64,000 nucleotides of DNA from Flavobacterium beibuense F44-8 (GCF_000769915.1 NZ_JRLV01000024.1:1-64000); one strand, 5' to 3'. Numbered from the stretch's first letter, positions 56,298-63,541 are shown. Numbers and translations are program-made. The notes: generated by a model not told the origin, from the letters alone.

Positions 56298-56758
56298 TTA
56301 TGTTTTGCACTGTCTTCGGCAAACTCTTTTATTGTTTGGTTTCGCTTCTCCAGTAACCGCTTCATGTATTGCTTTAAAAACAACCCGTCTGCCATTTTAC
56401 CCAGCAAACCTAACGGACTTTCATAATCAAACTCATCAGCCATAACGGTTACCCCGTTCTTCTCTTCAAAATAATGATGATGCACAAAACTTTTAAAAGC
56501 TCCGTTTACCATTTCATCAACAAACTTATTAGGGCTGTCAAAAAAAGTAATCTTAGAGGTAAGTACCTGATAAAAACCCAAATGCTTTGCTCTCCATGTT
56601 ACACTCTCCCCCTCCCCCATAAGCCCTGATGTTTTTCCGGCAATAGCCTCTTCGTTTGTTTGTATGGTAGATAGTTTATGCAAATCTACACTTCGGGACA
56701 AATCGAACACAACCTGTACTGGTGCATTAATAGATGTTATAATGGTTATAACAGGCAT
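56279..56758 (-). CDS. SRPBCC (START-like) family protein
   Basis: 159 residues forming a ligand-binding helix-grip domain: N-terminal TIITSINAPVQVVFDLSRSVDLH, in part, central VTWRAKHLGFYQVLTSKI and GAFKSFVHHHYFEEKNG, and a long C-terminal helix (FLKQYMKRLLEKRNQTI). The ligand is unknown. Its ATG shares one base with the stop of the upstream Rieske-like gene (TAATG), so the two are coupled. No signal peptide. Confidence 0.85.
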   Translation of the reverse strand: MPVITIITSINAPVQVVFDLSRSVDLHKLSTIQTNEEAIAGKTSGLMGEGESVTWRAKHLGFYQVLTSKITFFDSPNKFVDEMVNGAFKSFVHHHYFEEKNGVTVMADEFDYESPLGLLGKMADGLFLKQYMKRLLEKRNQTIKEFAEDSAKHKKILTL

Positions 56759-57186
56759 TAATTGTATACTCTTATAACATTTTCACTTATAATCTCTACC
56801 CTGTAAGGTTTTAACGGAAATTCTACCTCACTGGTTGCAAGGCCTGTAAACAGGTTATACTCTACGTCGTCGCATGGACAAACAGCATTAATCCCATTAA
56901 TTTCAAGTGTTGAGCACGAGCTCAGCTCCTGATTTGGACAACTTGCCTCAAAAGCTGTATAACCTCCGCCGGTATTCATTACTATAATACCCCTAATACC
57001 TATCCCTGCCTGACCTATATAAACCGGACTATTGGTAAACTGCAACTGCGAATATAACGGCAGGCTCATGTCTATATTTATAGAAAAAGCATAATTAGGC
57101 AGGTACCTGTTGTTGTTATTGTAGTCGTCCTTGCTACAGGATGACAAAAAAGCAACTGCAAGCAGCAGTAACAGATATTTTCTCAT
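56758..57186 (-). CDS. Rieske-like lipoprotein lacking the histidine cluster ligands
   Basis: A 142-residue lipoprotein (lipobox LSSC). The C-terminal half has the Rieske outline: an upper loop AFEASCPNQE and a lower loop NAVCPCDDVEYNLFTGLAT followed by PLKPYRVEI. In true Rieske proteins these read CPH and CPCHGSxF. Here both His ligands are replaced (Asn and Asp), while the Cys are kept with extra Cys in between (SSCSTLE). A [2Fe-2S] Rieske cluster is therefore not expected. Function unknown; coupled to an SRPBCC gene. A minus-strand -7 box TAAATTTG lies at 57218-57225. Confidence 0.72.
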   Translation of the reverse strand: MRKYLLLLLAVAFLSSCSKDDYNNNNRYLPNYAFSINIDMSLPLYSQLQFTNSPVYIGQAGIGIRGIIVMNTGGGYTAFEASCPNQELSSCSTLEINGINAVCPCDDVEYNLFTGLATSEVEFPLKPYRVEIISENVIRVYN

Positions 57187-57288
57187 TTTGATAAATTTTT
57201 ACTGTATAATTATGAAACAAATTTAATTTATTTAACTTTGACAAACGCATTAGCGCGAATTTAAAAATTGACGTAATAAAAAAAATAG

Positions 57289-57296
57289 TATCTTTG
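57289..57296 (+). promoter_or_regulatory. -7 box (TATCTTTG) of greA
   Basis: An exact TAnnTTTG match; an ATTG at 57267-57270 may be the -33 element (18-base spacer). A second match, TAACTTTG, lies at 57233-57240. The proximal box implies a start of transcription near 57300, right at the hairpin below. Confidence 0.55.
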
Positions 57297-57303
57297 CGAT
57301 ATG

Positions 57304-57330
57304 AAAAATCCCGTCCTGATGGGATTTTTT
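57304..57330 (+). promoter_or_regulatory. Terminator-like hairpin at the 5' end of the greA leader
   Basis: AAAAATCCC (57304-57312) pairs with GGGATTTTT (57321-57329), extended by two more pairs to an 11-bp stem with a CCTG loop and a final T run. It lies between the greA promoter and its ATG at 57354. Confidence 0.6.
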
Positions 57331-57353
57331 CTATTTATATAAACGATGAAGTT

Positions 57354-57830
57354 ATGAGTACAGTATCTTACTACACAGCAGAAGGGTTAAAAAAATTAAG
57401 AGACGAGCTAGATCATCTTAAAGCTATAGAAAGACCTAAAGCTTCTCAGGCTATTGCCGAAGCACGTGATAAAGGAGACCTTTCGGAAAATGCAGAATAT
57501 GATGCAGCAAAAGAAGCACAGGGACTTCTTGAAATGAAAATAGCTAAAATGGAAGATCTTCTTGCTAATGCACGCCTTATAGACGAGTCACAACTTGACC
57601 TGTCTAAAGCACTGGTACTTTCTACAGTAAAAATTAAGAACCAGGCCAATGGCATGGAAATGAAATATACCCTGGTAGCAGAAAGCGAAGCCGACCTGAA
57701 AACAGGAAAAATATCGGTTACCTCACCTATTGGCAAGGGGCTTTTAGGAAAATCAGTGGGAGAAGTTGCTGAAATTAAAGTTCCAAACGGGACACTTCAG
57801 TTTGAAGTACTTGAAATTACAAGAGAATAA
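57354..57830 (+). CDS. greA: Transcription elongation factor GreA
   Basis: 158 residues, the classic GreA length. An upstream in-frame ATG at 57294 lies inside the promoter and is rejected. The N-terminal coiled coil contains RDKGDLSENAEYDAAKEAQG, whose tip acidic residues stimulate RNA cleavage in backtracked polymerase; the C-terminal FKBP-like domain has SPIGKGLLGKSVGEVAEIKVP, in part. It rescues stalled RNA polymerase. The HIT gene follows after 17 bases. Confidence 0.95.
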   Translation: MSTVSYYTAEGLKKLRDELDHLKAIERPKASQAIAEARDKGDLSENAEYDAAKEAQGLLEMKIAKMEDLLANARLIDESQLDLSKALVLSTVKIKNQANGMEMKYTLVAESEADLKTGKISVTSPIGKGLLGKSVGEVAEIKVPNGTLQFEVLEITRE

Positions 57831-57847
57831 CCTTTAAACTTATCGCT

Positions 57848-58237
57848 ATGAGTTCCATATTCACTAAAATTGTAAACGGAGAAATCCCAGCATATAAAGT
57901 AGCCGAAGACGACAAATTTCTTGCCTTTCTGGACGTAAATCCAAATGCTAAAGGACATACCCTTTGTATACCTAAGCAGGAAATAAACAAAATTTTTGAT
58001 ATGGAAGAAGACCACTACCTTGAACTGATGAAGTTTTCAAGAAAAGTGGCAAAAGCGCTCGAAAAAACAGTAGCATGTAAGCGTGTAGGTGTTGCAGTTG
58101 TGGGGCTTGAAGTACCTCATGTACACGTTCACCTTATCCCGTTAAACGAAATGGACGAAATGCGTTTTATCAATAAGGTAAAACTTGAAAAAGAAGAATT
58201 TGAAGAACTGGCAAATGCTATAAATGCCAACCTTTAA
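57848..58237 (+). CDS. HIT-family nucleotide hydrolase (HinT-like)
   Basis: 129 residues. The histidine triad is in VPHVHVHLIPLNE, and the N-terminal half has SSIFTKIVNGEIPAYKVAEDD and VNPNAKGHTLCIPKQE. HinT-type enzymes hydrolyse AMP-linked amines and mixed anhydrides. It lies 17 bases after greA and before a terminator, so it is co-transcribed with greA; that pairing is common in flavobacteria as far as I recall. Confidence 0.92.
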   Translation: MSSIFTKIVNGEIPAYKVAEDDKFLAFLDVNPNAKGHTLCIPKQEINKIFDMEEDHYLELMKFSRKVAKALEKTVACKRVGVAVVGLEVPHVHVHLIPLNEMDEMRFINKVKLEKEEFEELANAINANL

Positions 58238-58245
58238 AAAAATAG

Positions 58246-58274
58246 AAAAGGCACTTTTAAAAGTGCCTTTTTTT
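58246..58274. terminator. Terminator between the HIT gene and the histidine kinase gene
   Basis: AAAAGGCACTTTTAAAAGTGCC-type palindrome followed by a T run, between convergent genes. Confidence 0.85.
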
Positions 58275-59421
58275 ATGCTTTGTGGTAACTGGCCTGCATG
58301 GTGGTACCCACCCCAATTTCAGACTCTTTTACCTTAATCTTTCCTTTATGATATTCTTCAACTATACGTTTGGTTAAGGATAATCCTAATCCCCAGCCTC
58401 TCTTTTTAGTAGTAAAGCCCGGCTCAAAAACCTTTTTAAACCTATTCTTTGCTATTCCCTTACCGGTATCGGTCACCTGAATTTTAATCAACTCTCCGGT
58501 ATCTTCCAGTATCACTTTCAGCGAACCTTTACCTTTCATGGCATCTACTGCATTTTTAACCAAATTCTCTACAGTCCAGCTATGCAGTTCACGGTTAAGC
58601 ATAACGTAAACAGGATAGGTAGGCGCCTTAAATAAAAACTCTACCTGACTTGAAGTTCGCGACCTTAGGTATTCAAACGAATGTTCGGTCTCTGCTACAA
58701 TATCCAGTTTTTCAAGCACAGGTTCAGATCCAATTTTGGAAAAACGGTCGGCAATGGTTTGTAATCTGCTTACATCCTTTTCCACTTCGGTCACAGTAGT
58801 CTCATCCACATTATCAATCTTCATAATCTCAATCCACCCTAACAGCGATGAAAGCGGCGTACCAATTTGGTGAGCAGTTTCTTTTGCCATACCTGCCCAT
58901 AACTTATTTTGGGTTGCCATTTTTGATGCTCTGTAAAAATTAAACACAACGGCACCAAACAGCACAATAATAAGTATTAAGGCAATAGGAAAATATTTAA
59001 GCTGATTGAGCAGAAAGGAGTTACCATAGTAAACAAACTGATGTTCTGTAGGCGAGAGATCCATCACTATAAAGTTATTCTCTCTTTTAATATCCTCTAT
59101 ATACTTTTGAAGCCTAACAGAATCCTTTACAATTTCCTCACTAACATTACTAATATCCTTCAGATTGCCTTCAGAATCTGTCCAAACTGTTGGGATAGTG
59201 GTATTTTTACTCATTATCCGTCTTAGAAACTCAACATCAGTATTACTTTCCGCTTTGTTTAGCTCCTCAAGTGAATCTGCCCATATCTCCATTTTATTTC
59301 TTTCCTCATATTTAAAAACCTGAAAAAGATAATAAGTATTCCATAGTATTAATACGACTATGAGAAAAGATGCCAGAATAATAAATCCGCGGGTAAAATT
59401 CCTGTTATTAGAAAACTGCAT
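58273..59421 (-). CDS. Membrane sensor histidine kinase, orphan
   Basis: 382 residues. Two membrane segments (about 11-31 and 139-160) flank an extracytoplasmic sensor region. The dimerisation/phosphoacceptor helix has H184 in AKETAHQIGTPLSSLLGW, and the ATPase domain has N (ENLVKNAVDAM), G1 (VTDTGKGI), F (FKKVFEPGF) and G2 (RGWGLGLSLTKRIVEEY) boxes. No HAMP domain is clear and no response regulator lies within the window, so its partner is unknown. A minus-strand TATCTTTA near 59440 may be the -7 box. Confidence 0.9.
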   Translation of the reverse strand: MQFSNNRNFTRGFIILASFLIVVLILWNTYYLFQVFKYEERNKMEIWADSLEELNKAESNTDVEFLRRIMSKNTTIPTVWTDSEGNLKDISNVSEEIVKDSVRLQKYIEDIKRENNFIVMDLSPTEHQFVYYGNSFLLNQLKYFPIALILIIVLFGAVVFNFYRASKMATQNKLWAGMAKETAHQIGTPLSSLLGWIEIMKIDNVDETTVTEVEKDVSRLQTIADRFSKIGSEPVLEKLDIVAETEHSFEYLRSRTSSQVEFLFKAPTYPVYVMLNRELHSWTVENLVKNAVDAMKGKGSLKVILEDTGELIKIQVTDTGKGIAKNRFKKVFEPGFTTKKRGWGLGLSLTKRIVEEYHKGKIKVKESEIGVGTTMQASYHKA

Positions 59422-59551
59422 ACAATGGTATTTGTGGCCTAAAGATACTAAATATGGTAAAAGTGCGGGCAGTTATAACGGCACAAAGCAACGTTTATTA
59501 TTTTGTTATTAACTCTGCTTTGGTAAAATGGTTTAAGTAATCAGGAAAATT

Positions 59552-59559
59552 TATCTTTG
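59552..59559 (+). promoter_or_regulatory. -7 box (TATCTTTG) of the flavin reductase gene
   Basis: An exact TAnnTTTG match 21 bases before the ATG. Confidence 0.5.
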
Positions 59560-59579
59560 CATAAAACACAATTTTTGCA

Positions 59580-60458
59580 ATGCTTAGTATAGATCCAAAA
59601 GAAATACCTGCAGCAAAGCTACAGGGCTACCTTCAGGGAGCCGTAGGCCCTAGGCCAATAGCTTTTGCCAGCACGATTGATAAAGACGGAATCCCTAACC
59701 TTTCTCCGTTCAGTTTTTTTAATGTATTTAGCTCTAACCCTCCAATACTGGTATTTTCGCCGGCACGCAGGGTAAGGAACAATACGGTAAAACACACGCT
59801 TATTAATGCCGAACTTAACCGTGAGGTGGTTATCAACATAGTGAATTATGCTATTGTACAACAGGCTTCGCTATCGAGCACCGAATATGGTGACGGAGTT
59901 AACGAGTTTATTAAATCGGGGCTTACTATGCAGCCGTCAGATATCGTTAAGCCATTCCGTGTAAAGGAATCGCCTGTACAGTTTGAGTGTAAGGTAAACG
60001 ACATTATAGCACTGGGTAATGATGGTGGTGCCGGTAACCTTATTATATGTGAAGTGGTAAAACTACACGTAGACGAAAGTGTACTGGATGAAAACGGAGC
60101 TATAGACCAAAACAAAATCGATTTGGTTTCCCGTATGGGTGGTAACTGGTACAGCCGTGCCAATGCAGGCCTTTTTGAGGTTGAAAAACCACTTACAACA
60201 CTTGGAATTGGCGTAGATGCCATACCGGCTTTTGTAAAAGAAAGTACTGTTTTTAACGGAAATGACCTTGGCAAACTGGGCAATGTTGAAACTTTGCCTA
60301 CAGAAGAAGAAATTGATACCTTTGTAGAAGAGTCTTTTGAAGCAAAAGCTGTTTTAAGCGCCGACGACGACACTAAAAAATTCCTAAAAGCTAAAGAGCA
60401 CCTGGACAACAATGAGGTAGCTACGGCCTGGAAATTACTTTTAGCAACAAGAAAATAA
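59580..60458 (+). CDS. Flavin reductase family protein (FMN-binding split barrel)
   Basis: 292 residues. The flavin reductase-like domain occupies about 1-200 (GAVGPRPIAFASTIDKDG, NLSPFSFFNVFSSNPPILVFSP in part, and EVVKLHVDESVLDENG). The C-terminal 80 residues (ETLPTEEEIDTFVEESFEAKAV ... AWKLLLATRK) are helical and not part of the core domain. Such proteins bind FMN and often act as reductases or as members of monooxygenase systems; the substrate is unknown. It precedes the DUF3127 gene by 49 bases. Confidence 0.88.
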   Translation: MLSIDPKEIPAAKLQGYLQGAVGPRPIAFASTIDKDGIPNLSPFSFFNVFSSNPPILVFSPARRVRNNTVKHTLINAELNREVVINIVNYAIVQQASLSSTEYGDGVNEFIKSGLTMQPSDIVKPFRVKESPVQFECKVNDIIALGNDGGAGNLIICEVVKLHVDESVLDENGAIDQNKIDLVSRMGGNWYSRANAGLFEVEKPLTTLGIGVDAIPAFVKESTVFNGNDLGKLGNVETLPTEEEIDTFVEESFEAKAVLSADDDTKKFLKAKEHLDNNEVATAWKLLLATRK

Positions 60459-60507
60459 TACGATTGACTGCCTTGTAGCAGTAAAACAATAAAATAACAA
60501 TTTGAAC

Positions 60508-60894
60508 ATGGAAGTTACAGGAAGAATTAAAATGATTGATGAAACTAAATCTTTTGGAAGCAACGGATTTAGAAAAAGAGAATTGGTAGTTACAACAGAT
60601 GAGCAGTACCCACAGCACATCCTTGTTGAGTTCACTCAGGACAAGTGTGATTTACTTAACAGCTATACCGTAGGAGAACCTGTTAGAGTTTCCATTAACC
60701 TTAGAGGCAGGGAGTGGGTTAACCCACAGGGTGAAACCAAATACTTTAACTCTATACAGGCATGGAGAATTGAAAAACTGCAACCTGCTGCACCGGCACA
60801 ACAAATGCCTCCGCAACCGGGTCCAAACTCATATGACTCTTTTGAGCCTGCAACAAATTACAAAGAAGAAGACCACGACGATCTTCCGTTCTAA
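60508..60894 (+). CDS. DUF3127 protein, OB-fold-like with an SSB-type acidic tail
   Basis: 128 residues from ATG at 60508; a TTG two codons earlier is possible. Residues 1-90 are the DUF3127 domain (EVTGRIKMIDETKSFGSNGF, KRELVVTT, VRVSINLRGREW, YFNSIQAWRIEKL), which I judge to be an OB-like beta barrel. A Pro/Gln-rich linker follows, then an acidic C-terminus ending DHDDLPF. That ending closely resembles the SSB tip (DDDIPF) used to recruit repair and replication proteins. Function is not established. Confidence 0.82.
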   Translation: MEVTGRIKMIDETKSFGSNGFRKRELVVTTDEQYPQHILVEFTQDKCDLLNSYTVGEPVRVSINLRGREWVNPQGETKYFNSIQAWRIEKLQPAAPAQQMPPQPGPNSYDSFEPATNYKEEDHDDLPF

Positions 60895-60901
60895 TAAAAC
60901 T

Positions 60902-60932
60902 AAAAAGCCCTGTTTAAAACAGGGCTTTTTTT
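60902..60932. terminator. Terminator after the DUF3127 gene
   Basis: AAAAAGCCCTGTTT / AAAACAGGGCTTTTT perfect stem with T run; it also ends 5 bases from the small minus-strand gene's stop codon and can serve both strands. Confidence 0.88.
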
Positions 60933-60936
60933 GATA

Positions 60937-61107
60937 TTATTTTTTATTTTTATTTATTCCTTTCCAAGAAATTAAACAAAATATTACTGCACTTACTGAC
61001 AATGGTATATACAGTTTCATATGAAAAACAATATCAAATAGAAGTGCTATAGTCGCATGTACTATAAAAGAAATTATTATTATTTTAACTTTCTTAGATA
61101 TTACCAT
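60937..61107 (-). CDS. Small two-helix membrane protein (56 residues), candidate immunity or accessory protein
   Basis: A 57-codon frame: MVISKKVKIIIISFIVHAT, then two hydrophobic segments (about 8-28 and 31-48) and a basic end, KGINKNKK. Its ATG overlaps the last codons of the upstream lipoprotein gene (7-base overlap, ATGGTAA), the arrangement of translational coupling. It is closed by the terminator at 60902-60932. I do not recognise a family. A small membrane protein coupled to a gene with a glycine-rich tail recalls bacteriocin immunity proteins, but this is inference. Confidence 0.6.
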   Translation of the reverse strand: MVISKKVKIIIISFIVHATIALLFDIVFHMKLYIPLSVSAVIFCLISWKGINKNKK

Positions 61108-61940
61108 AAGTCAAAAATCATATCTGTAATTTTCACAAGAGCCGTTGTAACTGATGTACCTACAGCCCCAGCAACAATAGCTCCTCCATAAGCAACTTGC
61201 CCAGGACCTACCCAAACATTTACAGCCCATGCTCCAACAGCAGCACCTACTCCTCCTGCAAAATCTGCAGCAGCAATTTCTGCTATATGTCTTCCTGGAG
61301 TTTTTCCTTTACTAGCTGCAGTTGTTGTTCCTATATTACCTTCCCAGTCTAAATAATTATTTTCCCAATAGGTTAATGAATTATCTGCTATGCTTGTACC
61401 TGAATACAATATAGATAAATCTTCATTTGTTAATGTAGGGTCATTGTAAGATTTTACCTCAACATCAGCAATTACATCATGCACATCTTTTATACTTAGG
61501 GTCTCGTCATAAAATGCATGAAGCACTTGATCTAAATACCCCTTCACATTACTACTAAGTCTATTATCTCTGTCGACAAAGCTATAAAATACTTGAGGAT
61601 CTGAAAACTCCTTATGCATATAAACACTAGCATATGAACGAGTTAGATCACCATCTTCTGCTGTCGTGTTATATTTAGATGTTTCATTAATAATAATACT
61701 GGTACCAAAATCCTGAGCAGTTTTTTCTGTTTGAGGTTTTGCAAGCCATTCATTATAGAAAGCATGTACAATTCTATTATGCTCTTCTCCTAAATAATTA
61801 AACTCTTCTGGAGTATACCTATTTTGCCCTGCTTTTAAAGTTAACTGTGAAGACTCACTAACAGCATCATCATTATTTGAACAACTTGCAGCAAATAAAA
61901 TTAATACTAAACTACCTAAATTAAATAATCCTTTTTTCAT
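61101..61940 (-). CDS. Lipoprotein with a glycine/alanine-rich hydrophobic C-terminal tail
   Basis: 279 residues. Lipobox AASC followed by SNNDD. The middle (about 40-200) is helical and polar, with NYLGEEHNRIVHAFYNEW and LTYWENNYLDWEG. The last 65 residues form a Gly/Ala-rich hydrophobic stretch with GG and GxxxG spacings (DFAGGVGAAVGAWAV, GGAIVAGAVGTSV), like glycine-zipper or class II bacteriocin peptides. The function is unknown; membrane insertion of the tail is plausible. Translationally coupled to the small membrane protein downstream. Confidence 0.72.
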   Translation of the reverse strand: MKKGLFNLGSLVLILFAASCSNNDDAVSESSQLTLKAGQNRYTPEEFNYLGEEHNRIVHAFYNEWLAKPQTEKTAQDFGTSIIINETSKYNTTAEDGDLTRSYASVYMHKEFSDPQVFYSFVDRDNRLSSNVKGYLDQVLHAFYDETLSIKDVHDVIADVEVKSYNDPTLTNEDLSILYSGTSIADNSLTYWENNYLDWEGNIGTTTAASKGKTPGRHIAEIAAADFAGGVGAAVGAWAVNVWVGPGQVAYGGAIVAGAVGTSVTTALVKITDMIFDLW

Positions 61941-62105
61941 TTTCTTTTTAAATATCTGGTTTTAATAAATATAATAATTTTAATTCTCAATTTGTAAACC
62001 TTACTACCTTGTAGCCGATTTACTATACATTAATAACTATCTGATTCTTCTCTAAAATTTATATAATTGGTTTGATAAAAAACTAATTGTAATTATTTTA
62101 GATAA

Positions 62106-62153
62106 CTTGCCTTAAAAAAAGTCTTTAGCAGATATGGAAAAACATAAGGCAAG
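62106..62153. repeat. Inverted repeat upstream of the tailed lipoprotein
   Basis: CTTGCCTTA (62106-62114) and TAAGGCAAG (62145-62153), perfect 9-base arms with a 30-base loop, in the 844-base gap between the two lipoprotein genes. The gap's other content is the four hairpin repeats and otherwise AT-rich sequence. Confidence 0.4.
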
Positions 62154-62254
62154 AACATCTATAATAATTATCGGATATAATTTTCATAGCAATCTTTTTT
62201 TAAACACTAAACAGCAGTCTGACCTAACTAAGTGTGTAATTTTAATTTGTTTCT

Positions 62255-62299
62255 AAGTCCTGCCCCTAAGGATGTTACAAGGTGTGGAGACAGGAACTT
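62255..62299. repeat. Hairpin repeat, copy A
   Basis: Outer arms AAGTCCTG / CAGGAACTT, inner CCT / AGG, then GTGTGGAG on the 3' side. The apical loop (AAGGATGTTACA) is the most divergent of the four copies. Confidence 0.6.
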
Positions 62300-62463
62300 A
62301 AAAACTTATAGCTTAACAATTAAATACAACGGATGTAAAACCCCTTTTAACAAACTAAATAAAAACCTTAACCTGTTTCTAATTTAGAAACGTAGAACCT
62401 AAAACATTAAATAGCATTCCGTTTTTATTAACCGTAAGCCTACTTATAAATAATTTTATTTTT

Positions 62464-62510
62464 AAGCCTTCACCTTTAAGTATATCATCAGGTGTGGAGG
62501 CAAAGGACTT
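62464..62510. repeat. Hairpin repeat, copy B
   Basis: Outer arms AAGCCTT / AAGGACTT, inner stem CACCT / AGGTG, loop TTAAGTATATCATC, 3' bulge GTGGAG. Confidence 0.65.
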
Positions 62511-62575
62511 AAAAACAACATGCGGCTGTGTAAACTGTATATAACTGATCCCCTTTACTAACTTTAAAACCTCAG

Positions 62576-62616
62576 TCTCCTGCCTTAAGTATATTATTAG
62601 GCGTGGAGCAGGAAAA
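62576..62616. repeat. Hairpin repeat, copy C
   Basis: Outer arms TCCTGC / GCAGGA, inner stem GCCT / AGGC (paired change relative to copy B), loop TAAGTATATTATT, 3' bulge GTGG. Confidence 0.65.
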
Positions 62617-62699
62617 CCAAGAAACATTATGAACAAAATTTTATATTCAATACATCAAATAACAGTAAATAACCAACCCTTTTATTAAAGTGCTTTTAG

Positions 62700-62739
62700 T
62701 TCCTCCCCTTAAGTATATTATCAGGTATAGAGGCAGGAA
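62700..62739. repeat. Hairpin repeat, copy D
   Basis: Outer arms TTCCTCCC / GGCAGGAA, inner CCT / AGG, loop TAAGTATATTATC, 3' bulge ATAGA. It lies 46 bases after the stop codon of the upstream lipoprotein gene. Confidence 0.65.
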
Positions 62740-62784
62740 AACCAAAAGCATGGTGATTATCTTCTACCAAAAACTAAACTATTA

Positions 62785-63432
62785 CTACAATGTAAGCGCT
62801 GTTACTACAGCCGCATTTAATACTGCCTGTGCTGGGCTGTCGACACCGCCTGAAACAGCTGCCATAATCCCCCCTCTTGTATTAACCCATTCTAAATCTT
62901 TTTCACCTCCTTTTGCTACTGAAAGCTGCAAGGCAATTAAGATTATATTTTTTTCGTTTTCATCTAAATTGATATCTCCCCTAACACTATTGGTAAAATC
63001 ATTAATCAATAGACTTACATCAGTACTCGGATCAACTTTCTGATTTAAAAACACCATAAGCTTTTGCTTCGCCTCATCACTAAACGGTAATGATGCCACA
63101 CACATTTCAGGCGCTTGCAAAGCCATATCAATCTCACTTTCGTCAACATAAGCATTATCACTTCCCGTCAAAGTCATATAGTCTATATTTGACCTGGATA
63201 TCGCAAACATATTCTCAAAAACCTCATTTTTTGAATATTCAATTCCTGCATATCTTAAAACATATTGCTCAACTATTTTTTCATTTACCGATACTACAAA
63301 CTCGGTATTTTCGGTTTCATATTTTAATATAAATTCTGAACTTTCATGGTTCAATTCTGTATTATAATCGTCATTACTACACCCTATCATAAAGAATAAT
63401 GTAGCTGCCATAAACAAAGAAAACTTTTTCAT
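62785..63432 (-). CDS. Lipoprotein with a short Gly/Ala-rich C-terminal tail
   Basis: 215 residues. Lipobox MIGC followed by SNDDY. The body is mixed polar (FILKYETENTEFVVSVNEKI, FSDEAKQKLMVFLNQKV). The last 30 residues after EWVNTR are small and hydrophobic (GGIMAAVSGGVDSPAQAVLN, then AAVVTALTL), echoing the tailed lipoprotein at 61101-61940, though overall similarity is not evident by eye. A -7 box, a leader hairpin and a perfect palindrome lie upstream. No family recognised. Confidence 0.7.
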   Translation of the reverse strand: MKKFSLFMAATLFFMIGCSNDDYNTELNHESSEFILKYETENTEFVVSVNEKIVEQYVLRYAGIEYSKNEVFENMFAISRSNIDYMTLTGSDNAYVDESEIDMALQAPEMCVASLPFSDEAKQKLMVFLNQKVDPSTDVSLLINDFTNSVRGDINLDENEKNIILIALQLSVAKGGEKDLEWVNTRGGIMAAVSGGVDSPAQAVLNAAVVTALTL

Positions 63433-63454
63433 AGATAAATTGTTTTATTTCTTT

Positions 63455-63476
63455 GTTTACTTCCCGGGCAGTAAAC
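63455..63476 (-). promoter_or_regulatory. Hairpin in the leader of the tailed lipoprotein gene
   Basis: GTTTACT-8-AGTAAAC with a GC-rich loop (TCCCGGGC), between the -7 box and the ATG at 63432. Confidence 0.45.
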
Positions 63477-63501
63477 TTTTTGCTTTGATATCGATACAGG
63501 G

Positions 63502-63509
63502 CAAAACTA
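63502..63509 (-). promoter_or_regulatory. -7 box of the tailed lipoprotein gene (TAGTTTTG on minus strand)
   Basis: An exact TAnnTTTG match on the minus strand, about 70 bases before the ATG and 33 bases from the perfect palindrome. Confidence 0.45.
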
Positions 63510-63541
63510 TGGGAGATGAAAAAAGCTTGCAAAAGGTTGTT

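Noticed and set aside
59846..60412. A 188-codon minus-strand frame opposite the flavin reductase gene
   Set aside because: Ser/Thr/Pro-rich shadow; the plus-strand product has clear flavin reductase motifs and its own promoter box.
62379..62636. An 85-codon minus-strand open frame across hairpin repeats B and C
   Set aside because: Its codons are largely the repeat units themselves and the frame is not kept through copies A and D; the paired changes favour a non-coding structure.
62255..62739. The four repeats as a CRISPR array
   Set aside because: Units are irregularly spaced (about 110-210 bases), diverge in sequence, and no cas genes are present.
62647..62751. A 34-codon minus-strand frame starting in repeat D
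   Set aside because: Same reason as the 85-codon frame; hydrophobic composition follows from the AT-rich repeat and there is no supporting start-site signal.
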